From Polynucleobacter acidiphobus (GTDB lineage Bacteria; Pseudomonadota; Gammaproteobacteria; Burkholderiales; Burkholderiaceae): a DNA stretch of 64,000 nucleotides. Positions 49,697-59,160 of this stretch are shown in pieces. Position 1 is the first letter of the stretch, and every line of letters begins with the position of its first letter. A program made the translations under genes and the position numbers. The notes beneath the pieces were generated by a model, which worked only from the letters and a program-made list of their open reading frames with translations, searched no databases and was not told where the DNA came from. The stretch lies in NCBI RefSeq assembly GCF_003065385.1, contig NZ_CP023277.1:1390829-1454828 (forward strand). The letters are read 5' to 3'.

Positions 49697-50707
49697 TTAC
49701 TTCGCGATAAATCCTGCTTCTTTCATCAGCTGAGCGTGAGTAGCATCGGCCTTTTCTAACCAAGCTACGTATTCTTTGCCGGTCATAAAGGTTTGGTTAA
49801 ACGCGCCATCAGCCATGAACTTCTTCCACTCGGGTGTCTCACGAACTTTTTTGAACAAATCAACATAGAAGTCGACTTGAGCTTGAGTCACACCAGGCGG
49901 CATGAAAATACCACGCAACATGACATAGTCTGTGTTAACGCCAACCTCTTTACAGGTTGGAACATCATTCCACGATAGAGTGGCTGTGATTTTCTCTTTA
50001 TAGGGCATACGCTGCGTATCAAATACGCACTGGGCAGTTAAAGTGCCAGCACGCCACTGAGCAACCGCTTCAATTGGATTATTTACAGTGGAGTCGACGT
50101 GATTACCCACTAACTGAACTGCTACCGCGCCACCGCCTCCAAAGGGTACGTATGTGAACTTAGTACCGGTTGCCTTCTCAAGCGCTACAGTAATGATTTG
50201 GTCTTCTTGCTTCGAGCCTGTACCGCCCATCTTGAACTTGCCTGGGCCCGCAGCTTTGGCTGCATCAATATAGTCTTTAGCGGACTTGTAACCTTTTGAG
50301 GTATTGGTCCACAACACGAACTGATCAAGTGCCAACATTGCAACCGGGGTCATATCTTTCCAACTAAATGGCACGCCAGTAGCACGAGGGGTAGTAAAGA
50401 GATTTGAGAGGGTAATGATGATCTTGTTGGGATCACCTTTGGCTTCTTTAATCGCCAGATAACCTTCTGCGCCTGCACCCGCACCCTTATTCACGGGGAT
50501 GATCGACTGCTTCATCAGGTTATGTTTGGTGATAATTCCCTGAATCATTCGCGCCATTTGATCAGCGCCACCACCAGGGCCGGCAGAAATAATAAATTCA
50601 ACGGGTTTTGTTGGCTCCCACTTAGCCTGTGCCTGAGCGGTCGTGGTAGCAGCAAAACCTGCCATCAACGCAACACTCAATAGGGTGGACTTGAATTTCA
50701 AACGCAT
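49697..50707 (-). CDS. tctC: Tripartite tricarboxylate transporter, substrate-binding protein (Bug family)
   Basis: 336 residues with a clear signal peptide (about 1-27, ending AQAQA) and the Bug-family pattern VEFIISAGPGGGADQMAR, then AIEAVAQWRAG and a C-terminal EAGFIAK. Bug proteins bind carboxylates in the periplasm and pass them to TctAB, or act alone. The order tctC-tctB-tctA and the GGAGGAGC ribosome site are normal. A 12-base direct repeat 130 bases upstream is a candidate regulator site. Confidence 0.94.
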   Translation of the reverse strand: MRLKFKSTLLSVALMAGFAATTTAQAQAKWEPTKPVEFIISAGPGGGADQMARMIQGIITKHNLMKQSIIPVNKGAGAGAEGYLAIKEAKGDPNKIIITLSNLFTTPRATGVPFSWKDMTPVAMLALDQFVLWTNTSKGYKSAKDYIDAAKAAGPGKFKMGGTGSKQEDQIITVALEKATGTKFTYVPFGGGGAVAVQLVGNHVDSTVNNPIEAVAQWRAGTLTAQCVFDTQRMPYKEKITATLSWNDVPTCKEVGVNTDYVMLRGIFMPPGVTQAQVDFYVDLFKKVRETPEWKKFMADGAFNQTFMTGKEYVAWLEKADATHAQLMKEAGFIAK

Positions 50708-50834
50708 GGCTGCTCCTCCAAAAAGTTTTTCAAAGTATTAAATTTGTTATGTAGCAACTTTGATGACTAATTCTTCAATAAAAGTTTTAGACAAAAATTG
50801 ACAGACATCAACAAACAAAAATTTTCACATAAGT

Positions 50835-50866
50835 AAAACCCGTACTGACTAGTGAAAACCCGTACT
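50835..50866. repeat. Two direct copies of AAAACCCGTACT spaced 20 bases
   Basis: Copies at 50835-50846 and 50855-50866, exact over 12 bases, with a 20-base period (two helical turns). They lie between tRNA-Thr and tctC, about 130-150 bases before the tctC start. Such tandem sites are typical for dimeric response regulators; a TctD-like regulator is not in the window. Confidence 0.55.
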
Positions 50867-50891
50867 TTATGGACTTATTTCAGGGGTAAAT

Positions 50892-50967
50892 TGGTGCCGG
50901 AAATAGGAATCGAACCTACGACCTTCGCATTACGAATGCGCTGCTCTACCAACTGAGCTATTCCGGC
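50892..50967 (-). tRNA. tRNA-Thr (anticodon CGT)
   Basis: 76 bases including an encoded CCA. Acceptor GCCGGAA pairs with TTCCGGC, the D-arm has AGCTCAGTTGGTAGAGC, the anticodon loop TTCGTAA puts CGT at 34-36, and the T-loop is TTCGATT. All arms pair correctly. Confidence 0.97.
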
Positions 50968-51028
50968 ATGAACCTTAGGAACAAGATTACGTTAAGCCTG
51001 TGATTTTATCCCAGCAAAATCAATGCCT

Positions 51029-53695
51029 TTATGGCTTGCTGGGATCAGCGCTCGCCAACGCTTTGGAGACCACCTCGCGCACATCGGGAGAGAGGCGGCC
51101 AACTGCTGCTATGGTCCCTAGCGCCGCTTTCATCGGCCTTTGGTAGCTCGGTGCAAACTGACGCCAGCGGTCTAAACCACGGGCGAGTCGTGCCGCTACC
51201 TGGGGATTGATCTCATCAAGTGCAATCACTTGCTCGGCCCAAAAGGCATAGGTCACGCCATCGGCCGCATGAAATCCACCTGGGTTACTCAAACAAAATG
51301 CATGAATGAGGCTACGTACCCGATTGGGGTTATTCATCTGAAAAGCAGGATGACGCATGAGCGCCTGAACGTAGCCAAGCGCAGACTGACCCTTAGTTTG
51401 CGGGGGTCGAGCAGCCTGCAAAGCAAACCACTTATCAACTACGAGCGGGTCTTCGGCAAAACGCTGATAAAAATCGGCCAAGGCATTCTCAGCCTGTGGT
51501 GCGTGAGCAAACACAAGGGCCTGTAAAGCCGCAAAGCGATCGGTCATATTGTTCGCCAGCTCGTATTGCTCTTCGGCAACCTCACACCATTGACTGTCCT
51601 TAGTTTCTACAAGCATCATGAGCGCATCATTTTTGAGAGCGCGCAGCCCCATACTCTTGGCATCCGGGCTGTAGTTTGCTGAGGTTTGGAGTAAGCGGTA
51701 GGTCTTTGCCCAATCGGATTTAAGCGCTTTTGCCACTGCTGACTTAAAGCCTCTACGTGCCCAGTGCAATTGCTGAGGATCGACGGACTGAACCTGCTCA
51801 TACAAATAGGTTTCAGCTGGCAGCGTGAAGAGAAGTTGTTTAAAAGCCGGGTCGAATTGCGGATCGACTAGCAATCCACGGTAGGCCTCTAGCAATCGCT
51901 GATCTGGCTTTCGGTCTGCCAAAATCAATTGCTGAGCCAGCTTTTGCACAGCCTCCCACCGATTAAATGAATCCGTTTCATTTGCCATGAGAGCGAGCAG
52001 CTCCGCTTCACTTTGCTCATGCTCAAGCACAATCGGTGCAGAGAAATCCCGATTGATCGAAAGGACTGGTTTGGCAGGAATTTGCTTCACTACCCAAGTT
52101 TGCTCTGGCTGGGTCAGCTCCAGTAATACCTCTTGACCAAAATACTGCGCTTCTTTTGGGGTGATCGATGCGCCTTCCTCAAATAACAAACTTGCTTTCA
52201 ATGGAATATGAAATGGTTTTTTGGTCTTCTGCCCAGGTGTCGGCGGGCAATATTGCTCTAGGCTTAGGCGATATTCTTTCTTGCGAGCATCAAAGTGCTC
52301 CTTCACTCGGACTCGTGGGGTACCCGATTGGCTGTACCAGTTTTTAAACTGGCTGAGATCACGCCCATTGGCGTCTGCCATCGCGGCGATGAACTCATCG
52401 CAGGTCACCGCCATCCCATCGTGACGCTTGAAATACAAATCCATGCCACGACGAAAGCCATCGACGCCAAGCAAAGTTTGGTACATGCGCACCACCTCGG
52501 CGCCCTTCTCATAGACCGTTACCGTATAAAAATTATTAATTTCTTGATACTCGTCAGGCCGAATCGGATGGGCCATGGGCCCCGCATCCTCGGGGAACTG
52601 CAACTGGCGCAATAAACGCACATCATCGATGCGTTTAACCGCCCTACCAGACTCTGTGCCCATTTGATCGGCTGAAAACTCTTGATCCCGAAAGACTGTT
52701 AAACCTTCTTTCAGGGAAAGTTGAAACCAATCCCTACAGGTCACCCGATTGCCCGTCCAATTATGAAAATACTCGTGCGCAACGACACTTTCCACATTGG
52801 CAAAATCGGTATCCGTCGCCGTTTGCGCGTCCGCCAGTACAAACTTGGTATTAAAGATATTGAGGCCCTTATTCTCCATCGCCCCCATATTGAAATCACT
52901 CACCGCCACAATCATGAAACGCTCTAGATCAAGCTCTAACCCAAAACGTTTCTCATCCCAGACAATCGATCGCTTTAGCGAGTCCATCGCGTGATGGGTT
53001 TTATGTAGATCACGAGGCTCAACCCAAATTTGCAACAGTTTTTTATCACCACTTCGAGATGTAATGACATCCTCTAGACAAACCAATTTGCCAGCCACTA
53101 AGGCAAATAGATAGGAGGGCTTCGGAAACGGATCTTCCCAGATAGCGCTGTGCCAACCATCGGCCAAATCCTCTTTGGCAATCAAATTGCCATTCGAGAG
53201 CAAGACTGGGTAATCGGCTTTCAGCGCGCGCATGGTCACGCGGTAGCGCGCCATCACATCGGGACGATCCTGGAAATACGTGATTTTGCGAAAACCTTCT
53301 GCTTCGCATTGCGTAAAGAAATTACCACGTGAAACATACAATCCCATCAGTGAGGTATTTTTATCGGGAATGCATGCTGTTTTAATTTCAATCACAAAAC
53401 GCTGCTTGCCTTGATGAGGCAAACCATGAATCACCAATCTCCCTGGCGTTAGCTCCAAATGGCGATGCGTCTGGCCATTGATGCGCAGGCTAATGAACTC
53501 TAGATCCTCCCCATCTAAGATAAGGGGAAGCTCGTCTTTAGCGGTTTGCGTTACCTCACCTGGAATTACCTCAATGCGACTATGCACCAGGGTACGTTGG
53601 GGCATTAACTCAACATCGAGTTCCACTTGGCCAAATTGATAATCAGGGGCTTTGTATTGAGAGCGCAAGAAGCGCTTGGCAGAATCAGTTCGCAT
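51029..53695 (-). CDS. pepN: Aminopeptidase N
   Basis: 888 residues, M1 family. The exopeptidase motif GAMEN (MGAMENKGLNIF, about 270) and zinc site HEYFHNW with the downstream Glu in LKEGLTVFRDQEF (about 307-335) are intact. The four-domain E. coli PepN layout holds to the end. It trims N-terminal residues from peptides in the cytoplasm. It starts 32 bases after the stop of the GDT1-type gene on the same strand; co-transcription is possible. Confidence 0.96.
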   Translation of the reverse strand: MRTDSAKRFLRSQYKAPDYQFGQVELDVELMPQRTLVHSRIEVIPGEVTQTAKDELPLILDGEDLEFISLRINGQTHRHLELTPGRLVIHGLPHQGKQRFVIEIKTACIPDKNTSLMGLYVSRGNFFTQCEAEGFRKITYFQDRPDVMARYRVTMRALKADYPVLLSNGNLIAKEDLADGWHSAIWEDPFPKPSYLFALVAGKLVCLEDVITSRSGDKKLLQIWVEPRDLHKTHHAMDSLKRSIVWDEKRFGLELDLERFMIVAVSDFNMGAMENKGLNIFNTKFVLADAQTATDTDFANVESVVAHEYFHNWTGNRVTCRDWFQLSLKEGLTVFRDQEFSADQMGTESGRAVKRIDDVRLLRQLQFPEDAGPMAHPIRPDEYQEINNFYTVTVYEKGAEVVRMYQTLLGVDGFRRGMDLYFKRHDGMAVTCDEFIAAMADANGRDLSQFKNWYSQSGTPRVRVKEHFDARKKEYRLSLEQYCPPTPGQKTKKPFHIPLKASLLFEEGASITPKEAQYFGQEVLLELTQPEQTWVVKQIPAKPVLSINRDFSAPIVLEHEQSEAELLALMANETDSFNRWEAVQKLAQQLILADRKPDQRLLEAYRGLLVDPQFDPAFKQLLFTLPAETYLYEQVQSVDPQQLHWARRGFKSAVAKALKSDWAKTYRLLQTSANYSPDAKSMGLRALKNDALMMLVETKDSQWCEVAEEQYELANNMTDRFAALQALVFAHAPQAENALADFYQRFAEDPLVVDKWFALQAARPPQTKGQSALGYVQALMRHPAFQMNNPNRVRSLIHAFCLSNPGGFHAADGVTYAFWAEQVIALDEINPQVAARLARGLDRWRQFAPSYQRPMKAALGTIAAVGRLSPDVREVVSKALASADPSKP

Positions 53696-53727
53696 GAAAC
53701 GATTTTAGTTGGATCTTTACTTAACGC

Positions 53728-54315
53728 TTACGCGAAATCTCCGCCCCATAGCAAGGTCGCCAGTCCAAGCAGAATGAATATCATGGCCGCAATGCGATGC
53801 ACCCACGCAATTGGCAGGCGCTTGGTAAATTGTTTACCAAGCCATACTGCTGGGGCATTGGCCAGCATCATGCCAAGTGTGGTTCCCAGGGTTACAGATA
53901 TCACACTGTCGTACTTGGCGCCCAGAGCAATCGTCGCAATTTGCGTCTTATCACCCATCTCAGCAATGAAAAACAAAGTAGTGGTCAAAACAAAAATTGC
54001 CCAAGCTCCTTTTGCTGGTTTTGTGGCCTGGTCTTCGTCCAATTTGTCGGGGATCAGTAGCCAAGCGCCAAGTGCTAAAAATCCAATTCCCAGAATCCAA
54101 CGCAACAGATCAGGACTCAGTAGCCCAGCAACCCAATGCCCCACAAAAGCTGCGAGCGCGTGGTTCACAAGAGTCGCCAGCAAGATGCCCCAAATGATCG
54201 GCCAGGCATGCTTGGGATAGCGCGCAGCAAGCATGAGAGACAAAAGCTGGGTCTTGTCCCCGATTTCCGCGAGAGCTACGACCCCAGTGGAAATCAATAA
54301 TCCATAAAAATCCAT
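53728..54315 (-). CDS. GDT1/TMEM165-family (UPF0016) cation transporter
   Basis: 195 residues with six membrane helices and two copies of the family motif E-hydrophobic-G-D-K-T: EIGDKTQ at 17-23 and EMGDKTQ at 119-125, one in each homologous half. Bacterial members export Mn2+ (MneA type), and eukaryotic relatives move Ca2+ and Mn2+. No Mn-sensing yybP-ykoY-like leader was found upstream. Divergent from the Fe-S protein gene; the intergenic region of 113 bases is AT-rich. Confidence 0.88.
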   Translation of the reverse strand: MDFYGLLISTGVVALAEIGDKTQLLSLMLAARYPKHAWPIIWGILLATLVNHALAAFVGHWVAGLLSPDLLRWILGIGFLALGAWLLIPDKLDEDQATKPAKGAWAIFVLTTTLFFIAEMGDKTQIATIALGAKYDSVISVTLGTTLGMMLANAPAVWLGKQFTKRLPIAWVHRIAAMIFILLGLATLLWGGDFA

Positions 54316-54428
54316 ATAAATCAGTTATTTAAATAAAATCTATCAATATTTTTAATTAATACAATTTGGCTATCATAGGAAAAAACCCTAAACTGCGTGC
54401 ATCTTAATTTTTCCTCGAAGGCAATCTC

Positions 54429-55766
54429 ATGACTTTACGCGAAGGTAATCTCGAAGCCCCAACTAGACACCCCTTGGACTGGACCAATCCGGATTTCTAC
54501 AACACCGAAAAGCTCGAAGCCGAGATGGAACGGGTGTTTGATCTTTGCCATGGTTGCCGCCGCTGCGTCAATCTCTGTGGTTCATTCCCCACCCTGTTTG
54601 ACCTCGTCGATGCGACTGAGGAAGGTGAAGTTGAGGGAGTGGCGAAAGCAGACTATCAAAAAGTGGTCGATCAGTGCTATCTGTGCGACGTTTGCTACAT
54701 GACCAAGTGTCCCTACACCCCACCCCACCCTTGGAATATTGACTTCCCGCATTTGATGTTGCGCGCCAAGGCGGTTGCCTTCAAAGAAGGTAAAACGACT
54801 TTCCGTGACAAGCTGCTGTCTTCCACTGACAAGCTCGGTCAGTTCGCGGGCATTCCAATCGTGACCCAAGCGGTCAATGCCGTCAACAATTTGGGTGTCA
54901 CGCGCTTAATGATGGAAGGTGCCTTAGGTGTTGATAAAAAAGCATGGGTTCCTGAATACGCTTCGAAGACCTTCCCCCAATTGGCAAAGGCATCGGCAGC
55001 GTTTCCAGTAAAAGATGGCCAACGCACCCCCGGTAAGGTCGCCATCTATGCCACCTGCTACATCAACTACAACGAGCCTGGCATTGGTCAAGATCTCATC
55101 AAGATTCTTAATCACAACCAGATCCCGTATGCGCTGGTTGATAAAGAGGCTTGCTGTGGCATGCCTAAACTCGAATTGGGTGACCTTGAGTCCGTGAAAG
55201 AAAACAAGGACAAGAACATCCCCAAACTTGCTAAGTTGGCGCGTGAGGGTTACGCGATTGTGACTCCAATCCCATCGTGCACCTTGATGTTTAAACAAGA
55301 ACTACCCCTCATGTTCCCGGATGATGCCGATGTGCAAGCAGTAAAAGACGCCATGTGGGATCCATTTGAGTACTTTATTGCGCGCAGTAAAGATGGTCTC
55401 TTAAATCAAGACTTCAAAGAAGAGTTGGGGCATGTGAGTTACCACGTTGCCTGCCATTCACGCGTACAAAACGTTGGTCAGAAAACTGCTGAAGCACTGA
55501 AACTCATTCCAGGTACTGAAGTGAATGTGGTTGAGCGCTGCTCAGGCCACTCTGGCACCTGGGGTGTTAAGAAAGAGTTTCATGCGATGGCGATGAAGAT
55601 TGGACGTCCAGTGTTCCGCAGCATGGCTGAAGAATCACCAAACTACATTAGCTCCGATTGCCAACTCGCTGGGCACCATATTGCGCAAGGGATGGATGAA
55701 CTGGGTCTGCCCAAGACCGCTATGGCTCACCCACTCACACTAATGGCTAAAGCCTACGGACTCTAA
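54429..55766 (+). CDS. CCG-domain iron-sulfur protein of the heterodisulfide-reductase/GlpC type
   Basis: 445 residues. N-terminal ferredoxin-type pair of 4Fe-4S sites: C40, C43, C46, C50 in LCHGCRRCVNLC and the second set in QCYLCDVCYMTKCP. Two CCG-type domains follow, with ACCGMPKLE and ERCSGHSGTWG. The family includes GlpC, glycolate oxidase subunit F and HdrD-like proteins that channel electrons between flavin, thiol and quinone systems. The partner flavoprotein is not adjacent. It is in one operon with a DUF3501 gene three bases downstream, a combination found with rubrerythrin in other proteobacteria. Confidence 0.88.
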   Translation: MTLREGNLEAPTRHPLDWTNPDFYNTEKLEAEMERVFDLCHGCRRCVNLCGSFPTLFDLVDATEEGEVEGVAKADYQKVVDQCYLCDVCYMTKCPYTPPHPWNIDFPHLMLRAKAVAFKEGKTTFRDKLLSSTDKLGQFAGIPIVTQAVNAVNNLGVTRLMMEGALGVDKKAWVPEYASKTFPQLAKASAAFPVKDGQRTPGKVAIYATCYINYNEPGIGQDLIKILNHNQIPYALVDKEACCGMPKLELGDLESVKENKDKNIPKLAKLAREGYAIVTPIPSCTLMFKQELPLMFPDDADVQAVKDAMWDPFEYFIARSKDGLLNQDFKEELGHVSYHVACHSRVQNVGQKTAEALKLIPGTEVNVVERCSGHSGTWGVKKEFHAMAMKIGRPVFRSMAEESPNYISSDCQLAGHHIAQGMDELGLPKTAMAHPLTLMAKAYGL

Positions 55767-55769
55767 ATC

Positions 55770-56375
55770 ATGACAACAGGATCAATTGAAATGGGAAAAA
55801 TTACTCGCGATAGTTTATTAAGCCTTGAGGCTTATCACAAAGCACGCCCCGAAATGAGGGCGCGCGCCATTGCGGAACGCAAACTGCGTACCGTTCACTT
55901 GGGTGAGCATCTCACACTGATTTTTGAAAACGAGTTCTTAATGCGTTATCAGATTCAAGAGATGTTGCGCGTTGAGAAAACCTTCGAAGACGAAGGTATT
56001 CAAGATGAATTGGATGCCTACAATCCAATGGTACCCAGTGGTTCAGACTTCAAGGTAACCATGATGATTGAGTACCCCAATGAGGCAGATCGTCGCGTAG
56101 CACTGGCTAAATTAGTCGGAGTGGAAGATCGGATTTTTATTGAAGTTGAAGGTCAGCCACGGGTCTATGCGATTGCCGACGAAGATCTAGAACGAGCAAC
56201 GACCGAGAAAACCTCGGCCGTGCACTTCCTGCGCATTCCATTAACACCCGCCATGAAAGAGGCACTCAAGGCCGGTGCTCAAATGATGGTGGGTTGCGAC
56301 CACAAGGGATACCCCATGCATGTCGAAACCCTCCCCCATGAAACACTCGCCTCTTTAGTCACAGACCTCGACTAA
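55770..56375 (+). CDS. DUF3501-family protein
   Basis: 201 residues, soluble, with the family pattern KITRDSLLSLEAYHKARPEMRARAIAERKLRTVHLG, the LTLIFENEFLMRYQIQEMLRVEK stretch and a C-terminal VGCDHKGYPM. Function unknown. It starts three bases after the Fe-S protein gene, so its job is probably tied to that protein's redox chemistry (inference). A possible later start at Met8 (MGKITRD) has a GAAATGGG context. The end overlaps by 21 bases the convergent ald gene. Confidence 0.85.
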   Translation: MTTGSIEMGKITRDSLLSLEAYHKARPEMRARAIAERKLRTVHLGEHLTLIFENEFLMRYQIQEMLRVEKTFEDEGIQDELDAYNPMVPSGSDFKVTMMIEYPNEADRRVALAKLVGVEDRIFIEVEGQPRVYAIADEDLERATTEKTSAVHFLRIPLTPAMKEALKAGAQMMVGCDHKGYPMHVETLPHETLASLVTDLD

Positions 56376-57497
56376 ATCGGGGCGTAGTAAAGCCTCATCC
56401 GCTGAGACATACGACCGCTTCTGCGCCCGGGCGACCGGTGCGGAAGTGAGTTGCCCTTGATAGACGCTTAAGCCATTCCTTAAATGCGTGTTCTGGCGCA
56501 ATGCTTCTATCACTCCAAGATTAGCAATCTGCTCAATGAATGGATAGGTGGCATTGGTTAAGCCAATCGTGGATGTCCGCGCAACCGCACCGGGCATATT
56601 GGCCACACAATAATGAATTACTCCATGCTCTACATAAGTGGGCTCCGCATGGGTAGTGGGTCGTGAGGTCTCAAAACAGCCGCCTTGGTCAATGGCCACA
56701 TCGACCAACACAGATCCAGCTCGCATCTGCCCGATCATGGCCTTGGTTACCAATTTAGGTGCTGAGCCACCTGGCAGCAACACTGCACCAATCACCAAAT
56801 CACTATCTCTCACTGCATTCTCAATACTCTGTTGATCAGAGAATAGGGTTTGCACCCGATTACCGTAGAGTGCATCGATCTGCCGCAGTCGATCCAAATC
56901 GCGATCCATGATGCTCACGTGTGCGCCCATACCAACTGCAATTTGTAAGGCATGACGTCCGACCACGCCTGCACCCAAGATCAATACCTTTGCAGCAGCA
57001 ACCCCAGGGATACCACCCAACAACAATCCAGAGCCACCTTTGGATTTCTCCAAATGCGCTGCACCCGCCTGAATGGACATCCTTCCAGCCACCTCACTCA
57101 TGGGTGCCAACAGTGGCAGTGCGCCACTCGATGAGGTCACCGTCTCATACGCAATGCAAATGGCCTTGGACTGGATTAACGCTTCCGTTTGCACAGGATC
57201 AGGGGCCAAATGCAAATAGGTAAAGAGAGTTTGATCCTCGTGAAGCATCGCACACTCCTGTGGCTGCGGCTCTTTCACCTTCACAATCAACTCAGCATCT
57301 GCGAAGACCGCTTTAGCATCTGCCATTAATTTTGCTCCAGCTGCTTCGTATTGCTCGTTAGCAAAGCCGATTTGTGCCCCAGCATTTTGTTCCACTAGCA
57401 CTGTATGGCCTTGCCGCGTCAGACTGCTCACCAAACTGGGGGTAAGGCCCACTCGAAACTCATTGTTCTTAATTTCTTTTGGAATACCAATAATCAT
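56355..57497 (-). CDS. ald: Alanine dehydrogenase
   Basis: 380 residues. Start MIIGIPKEIKNNEFRVGLTP is the standard alanine dehydrogenase opening; the NAD-binding GAGVVG lies near 175-180, and YLHLAPDP contains the catalytic His (about 96). It converts alanine to pyruvate and ammonia reversibly. The ATGA start overlaps the permease stop by four bases, so permease and ald are co-translated, making alanine (or a similar amino acid) the likely permease substrate. Confidence 0.96.
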   Translation of the reverse strand: MIIGIPKEIKNNEFRVGLTPSLVSSLTRQGHTVLVEQNAGAQIGFANEQYEAAGAKLMADAKAVFADAELIVKVKEPQPQECAMLHEDQTLFTYLHLAPDPVQTEALIQSKAICIAYETVTSSSGALPLLAPMSEVAGRMSIQAGAAHLEKSKGGSGLLLGGIPGVAAAKVLILGAGVVGRHALQIAVGMGAHVSIMDRDLDRLRQIDALYGNRVQTLFSDQQSIENAVRDSDLVIGAVLLPGGSAPKLVTKAMIGQMRAGSVLVDVAIDQGGCFETSRPTTHAEPTYVEHGVIHYCVANMPGAVARTSTIGLTNATYPFIEQIANLGVIEALRQNTHLRNGLSVYQGQLTSAPVARAQKRSYVSADEALLRPDLVEVCD

Positions 57498-58879
57498 TTT
57501 TGCTCTCCTAATTGAAGTACGTGTTTTTTATCAATCCCCAATACGAAATACAGGATTAAATAAATGGTTAATAAGATGGGACCCACAATCAATGCCATGC
57601 GCGCATCCTCATGAAAACTCATCAAGACAATGACGAGCGCAATGAAGGCCAATGCAAACCAACTGGAATATGGCCACCACGGAGCGCGATACGATAGCTG
57701 GGCAAGCTGGTCCTTGCTTAGACTTGCCCGAAAGCGATAGTGCGTATACAGAATGGAAATCCAAACCATCAGACCCACAAAAGTAACGGCTGCCATCATG
57801 TAATGGAATGCCTTCTCAGGGACAAAATAGTTAAGCACTACACCCACCATTGGTACGCAAACCGTTCCAATCACAGCGCGATGCGGAACGCCACTATTTG
57901 ACAGCTTTACAAATGGTTTTGGTGCATACCCATTGGCTGATAGTGCATACAGCAAGCGTCCGCCACTAAATACACCGGCGTTGCAAGCAGATAAGGCTGC
58001 GGTAATCACCACGAAATTAACAATACCCGCGGCCTCACGTAAACCAATGCGCTCAAACATCGCTACAAATGGACTGCCTTGCTGACCTACTTCATTCCAG
58101 GGAAAGATAGCCAGAATCACCATTAGTGCACCTAGATAAAAAATGAGGATGCGCCAAATGAGCGAATCAATGGCCATCGGAATCGTCTGTTTTGGATTTT
58201 GTGCCTCGCCCGCCGATAGGCCGATCATTTCAATCCCGACATAGGCAAACAACACCATATGCAAGGAGAGCAAAAATCCACTAAAGCCGTTCGGGAAAAA
58301 TCCGCCATGCTGCCAAAGATTTCCCAATCCCATCGGTACCCAATCATTGGTAAACCCAAAGAAGATGACCGAACAACCCAGTGCAATCATGAGCACAATC
58401 GCCATAATTTTGATGAGCGCAAACCAAAACTCAAACTCACCAAATACTTTGACAGCAATGAGATTAATCAGCCCCATGAGGATGATGGAAGAGAGTGCCC
58501 AAATCCATTGCGGTATATCTGGGAACCAAACCCCCATATAGATACCAACTGCGGTGACTTCTGCAATGGCCACCACCACCCAATAGGTCCAATACCCCCA
58601 ACCCACCATGTATCCAGCCAAGGGATTAACGTAGGTATTGGCATAAGTGGCGAATGATCCCGTCACTGGTTCATGAACAGCCATTTCACCCAAGGTTCGC
58701 AAAACCACGAATGCAACCATGCCAGCTAAAAAATAGGCAAGCAAAATCGATGGTCCTGCAATTTGAATTGCGGTGGCAGATCCTAAAAATAATCCGACAC
58801 CAATGGTCGAACCCAAAGCCATTAATCGAATGTGTCTGACTTTGAGATGGCGCTTTAAGCCTTCTTCATTCTTCTCCAA
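57494..58879 (-). CDS. Amino acid permease (APC superfamily)
   Basis: About 461 residues, twelve membrane helices. Typical motif GSTIGVGLFLGSATAIQIAGPS near the N terminus and AYVGIEMIGLSAGEAQNPKQTIPMAI mid-chain. I choose the TTG at 58879 because AAAGGAG lies five bases before it, giving MEKNEEGLKRHLK; an ATG five codons earlier (58894) has no ribosome site, though annotation tools may prefer it. It is coupled to ald, so alanine or a neutral amino acid is the likely substrate; the AnsP/ProY-like subfamily makes others possible. Confidence 0.85.
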   Translation of the reverse strand: MEKNEEGLKRHLKVRHIRLMALGSTIGVGLFLGSATAIQIAGPSILLAYFLAGMVAFVVLRTLGEMAVHEPVTGSFATYANTYVNPLAGYMVGWGYWTYWVVVAIAEVTAVGIYMGVWFPDIPQWIWALSSIILMGLINLIAVKVFGEFEFWFALIKIMAIVLMIALGCSVIFFGFTNDWVPMGLGNLWQHGGFFPNGFSGFLLSLHMVLFAYVGIEMIGLSAGEAQNPKQTIPMAIDSLIWRILIFYLGALMVILAIFPWNEVGQQGSPFVAMFERIGLREAAGIVNFVVITAALSACNAGVFSGGRLLYALSANGYAPKPFVKLSNSGVPHRAVIGTVCVPMVGVVLNYFVPEKAFHYMMAAVTFVGLMVWISILYTHYRFRASLSKDQLAQLSYRAPWWPYSSWFALAFIALVIVLMSFHEDARMALIVGPILLTIYLILYFVLGIDKKHVLQLGEQK

Positions 58880-58995
58880 GAGAACTCCTTTCATGATGAC
58901 GGTGGCACAACGCCACCGCATGAAAGTCTATGGAGCGAATACGATTGAAACTAGTGCTTAAAAACTATAGAAGTATCAAGAACGAAATTAATAAC

Positions 58996-59058
58996 TAAGC
59001 AACTTTGAGAATCTACTGAATTATCAATGCATGTTGCAATAATAAAAATAGTTGCTTA
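58996..59058. promoter_or_regulatory. Inverted repeat upstream of the permease-ald operon
   Basis: TAAGCAACT (58996-59004) and AGTTGCTTA (59050-59058) are perfect 9-bp inverted arms 45 bases apart. They sit 100-180 bases before the permease start and enclose a third GTTGC box. Such spaced sites suit an Lrp/AsnC-type regulator, common for alanine genes; that regulator is not seen here. Confidence 0.4.
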
Positions 59059-59118
59059 CAGAAAAATCCGTAAATTCTTACAGGGATAGCCCTAGTCATT
59101 TTGGGCTAATTTCGGATA

Positions 59119-59143
59119 AAAAAAACCCCAGCAAGCTGGGGTT
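59119..59143 (-). terminator. Terminator of the small Ala/Pro/Lys-rich protein
   Basis: AACCCCAGC and GCTGGGGTT form a 9-bp stem with a 2-base loop (59124-59143), followed on the minus strand by a run of T. It lies about 18 bases after the small-protein stop: a textbook Rho-independent terminator. Confidence 0.9.
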
Positions 59144-59160
59144 CTCTTAGACAAAAAGGA

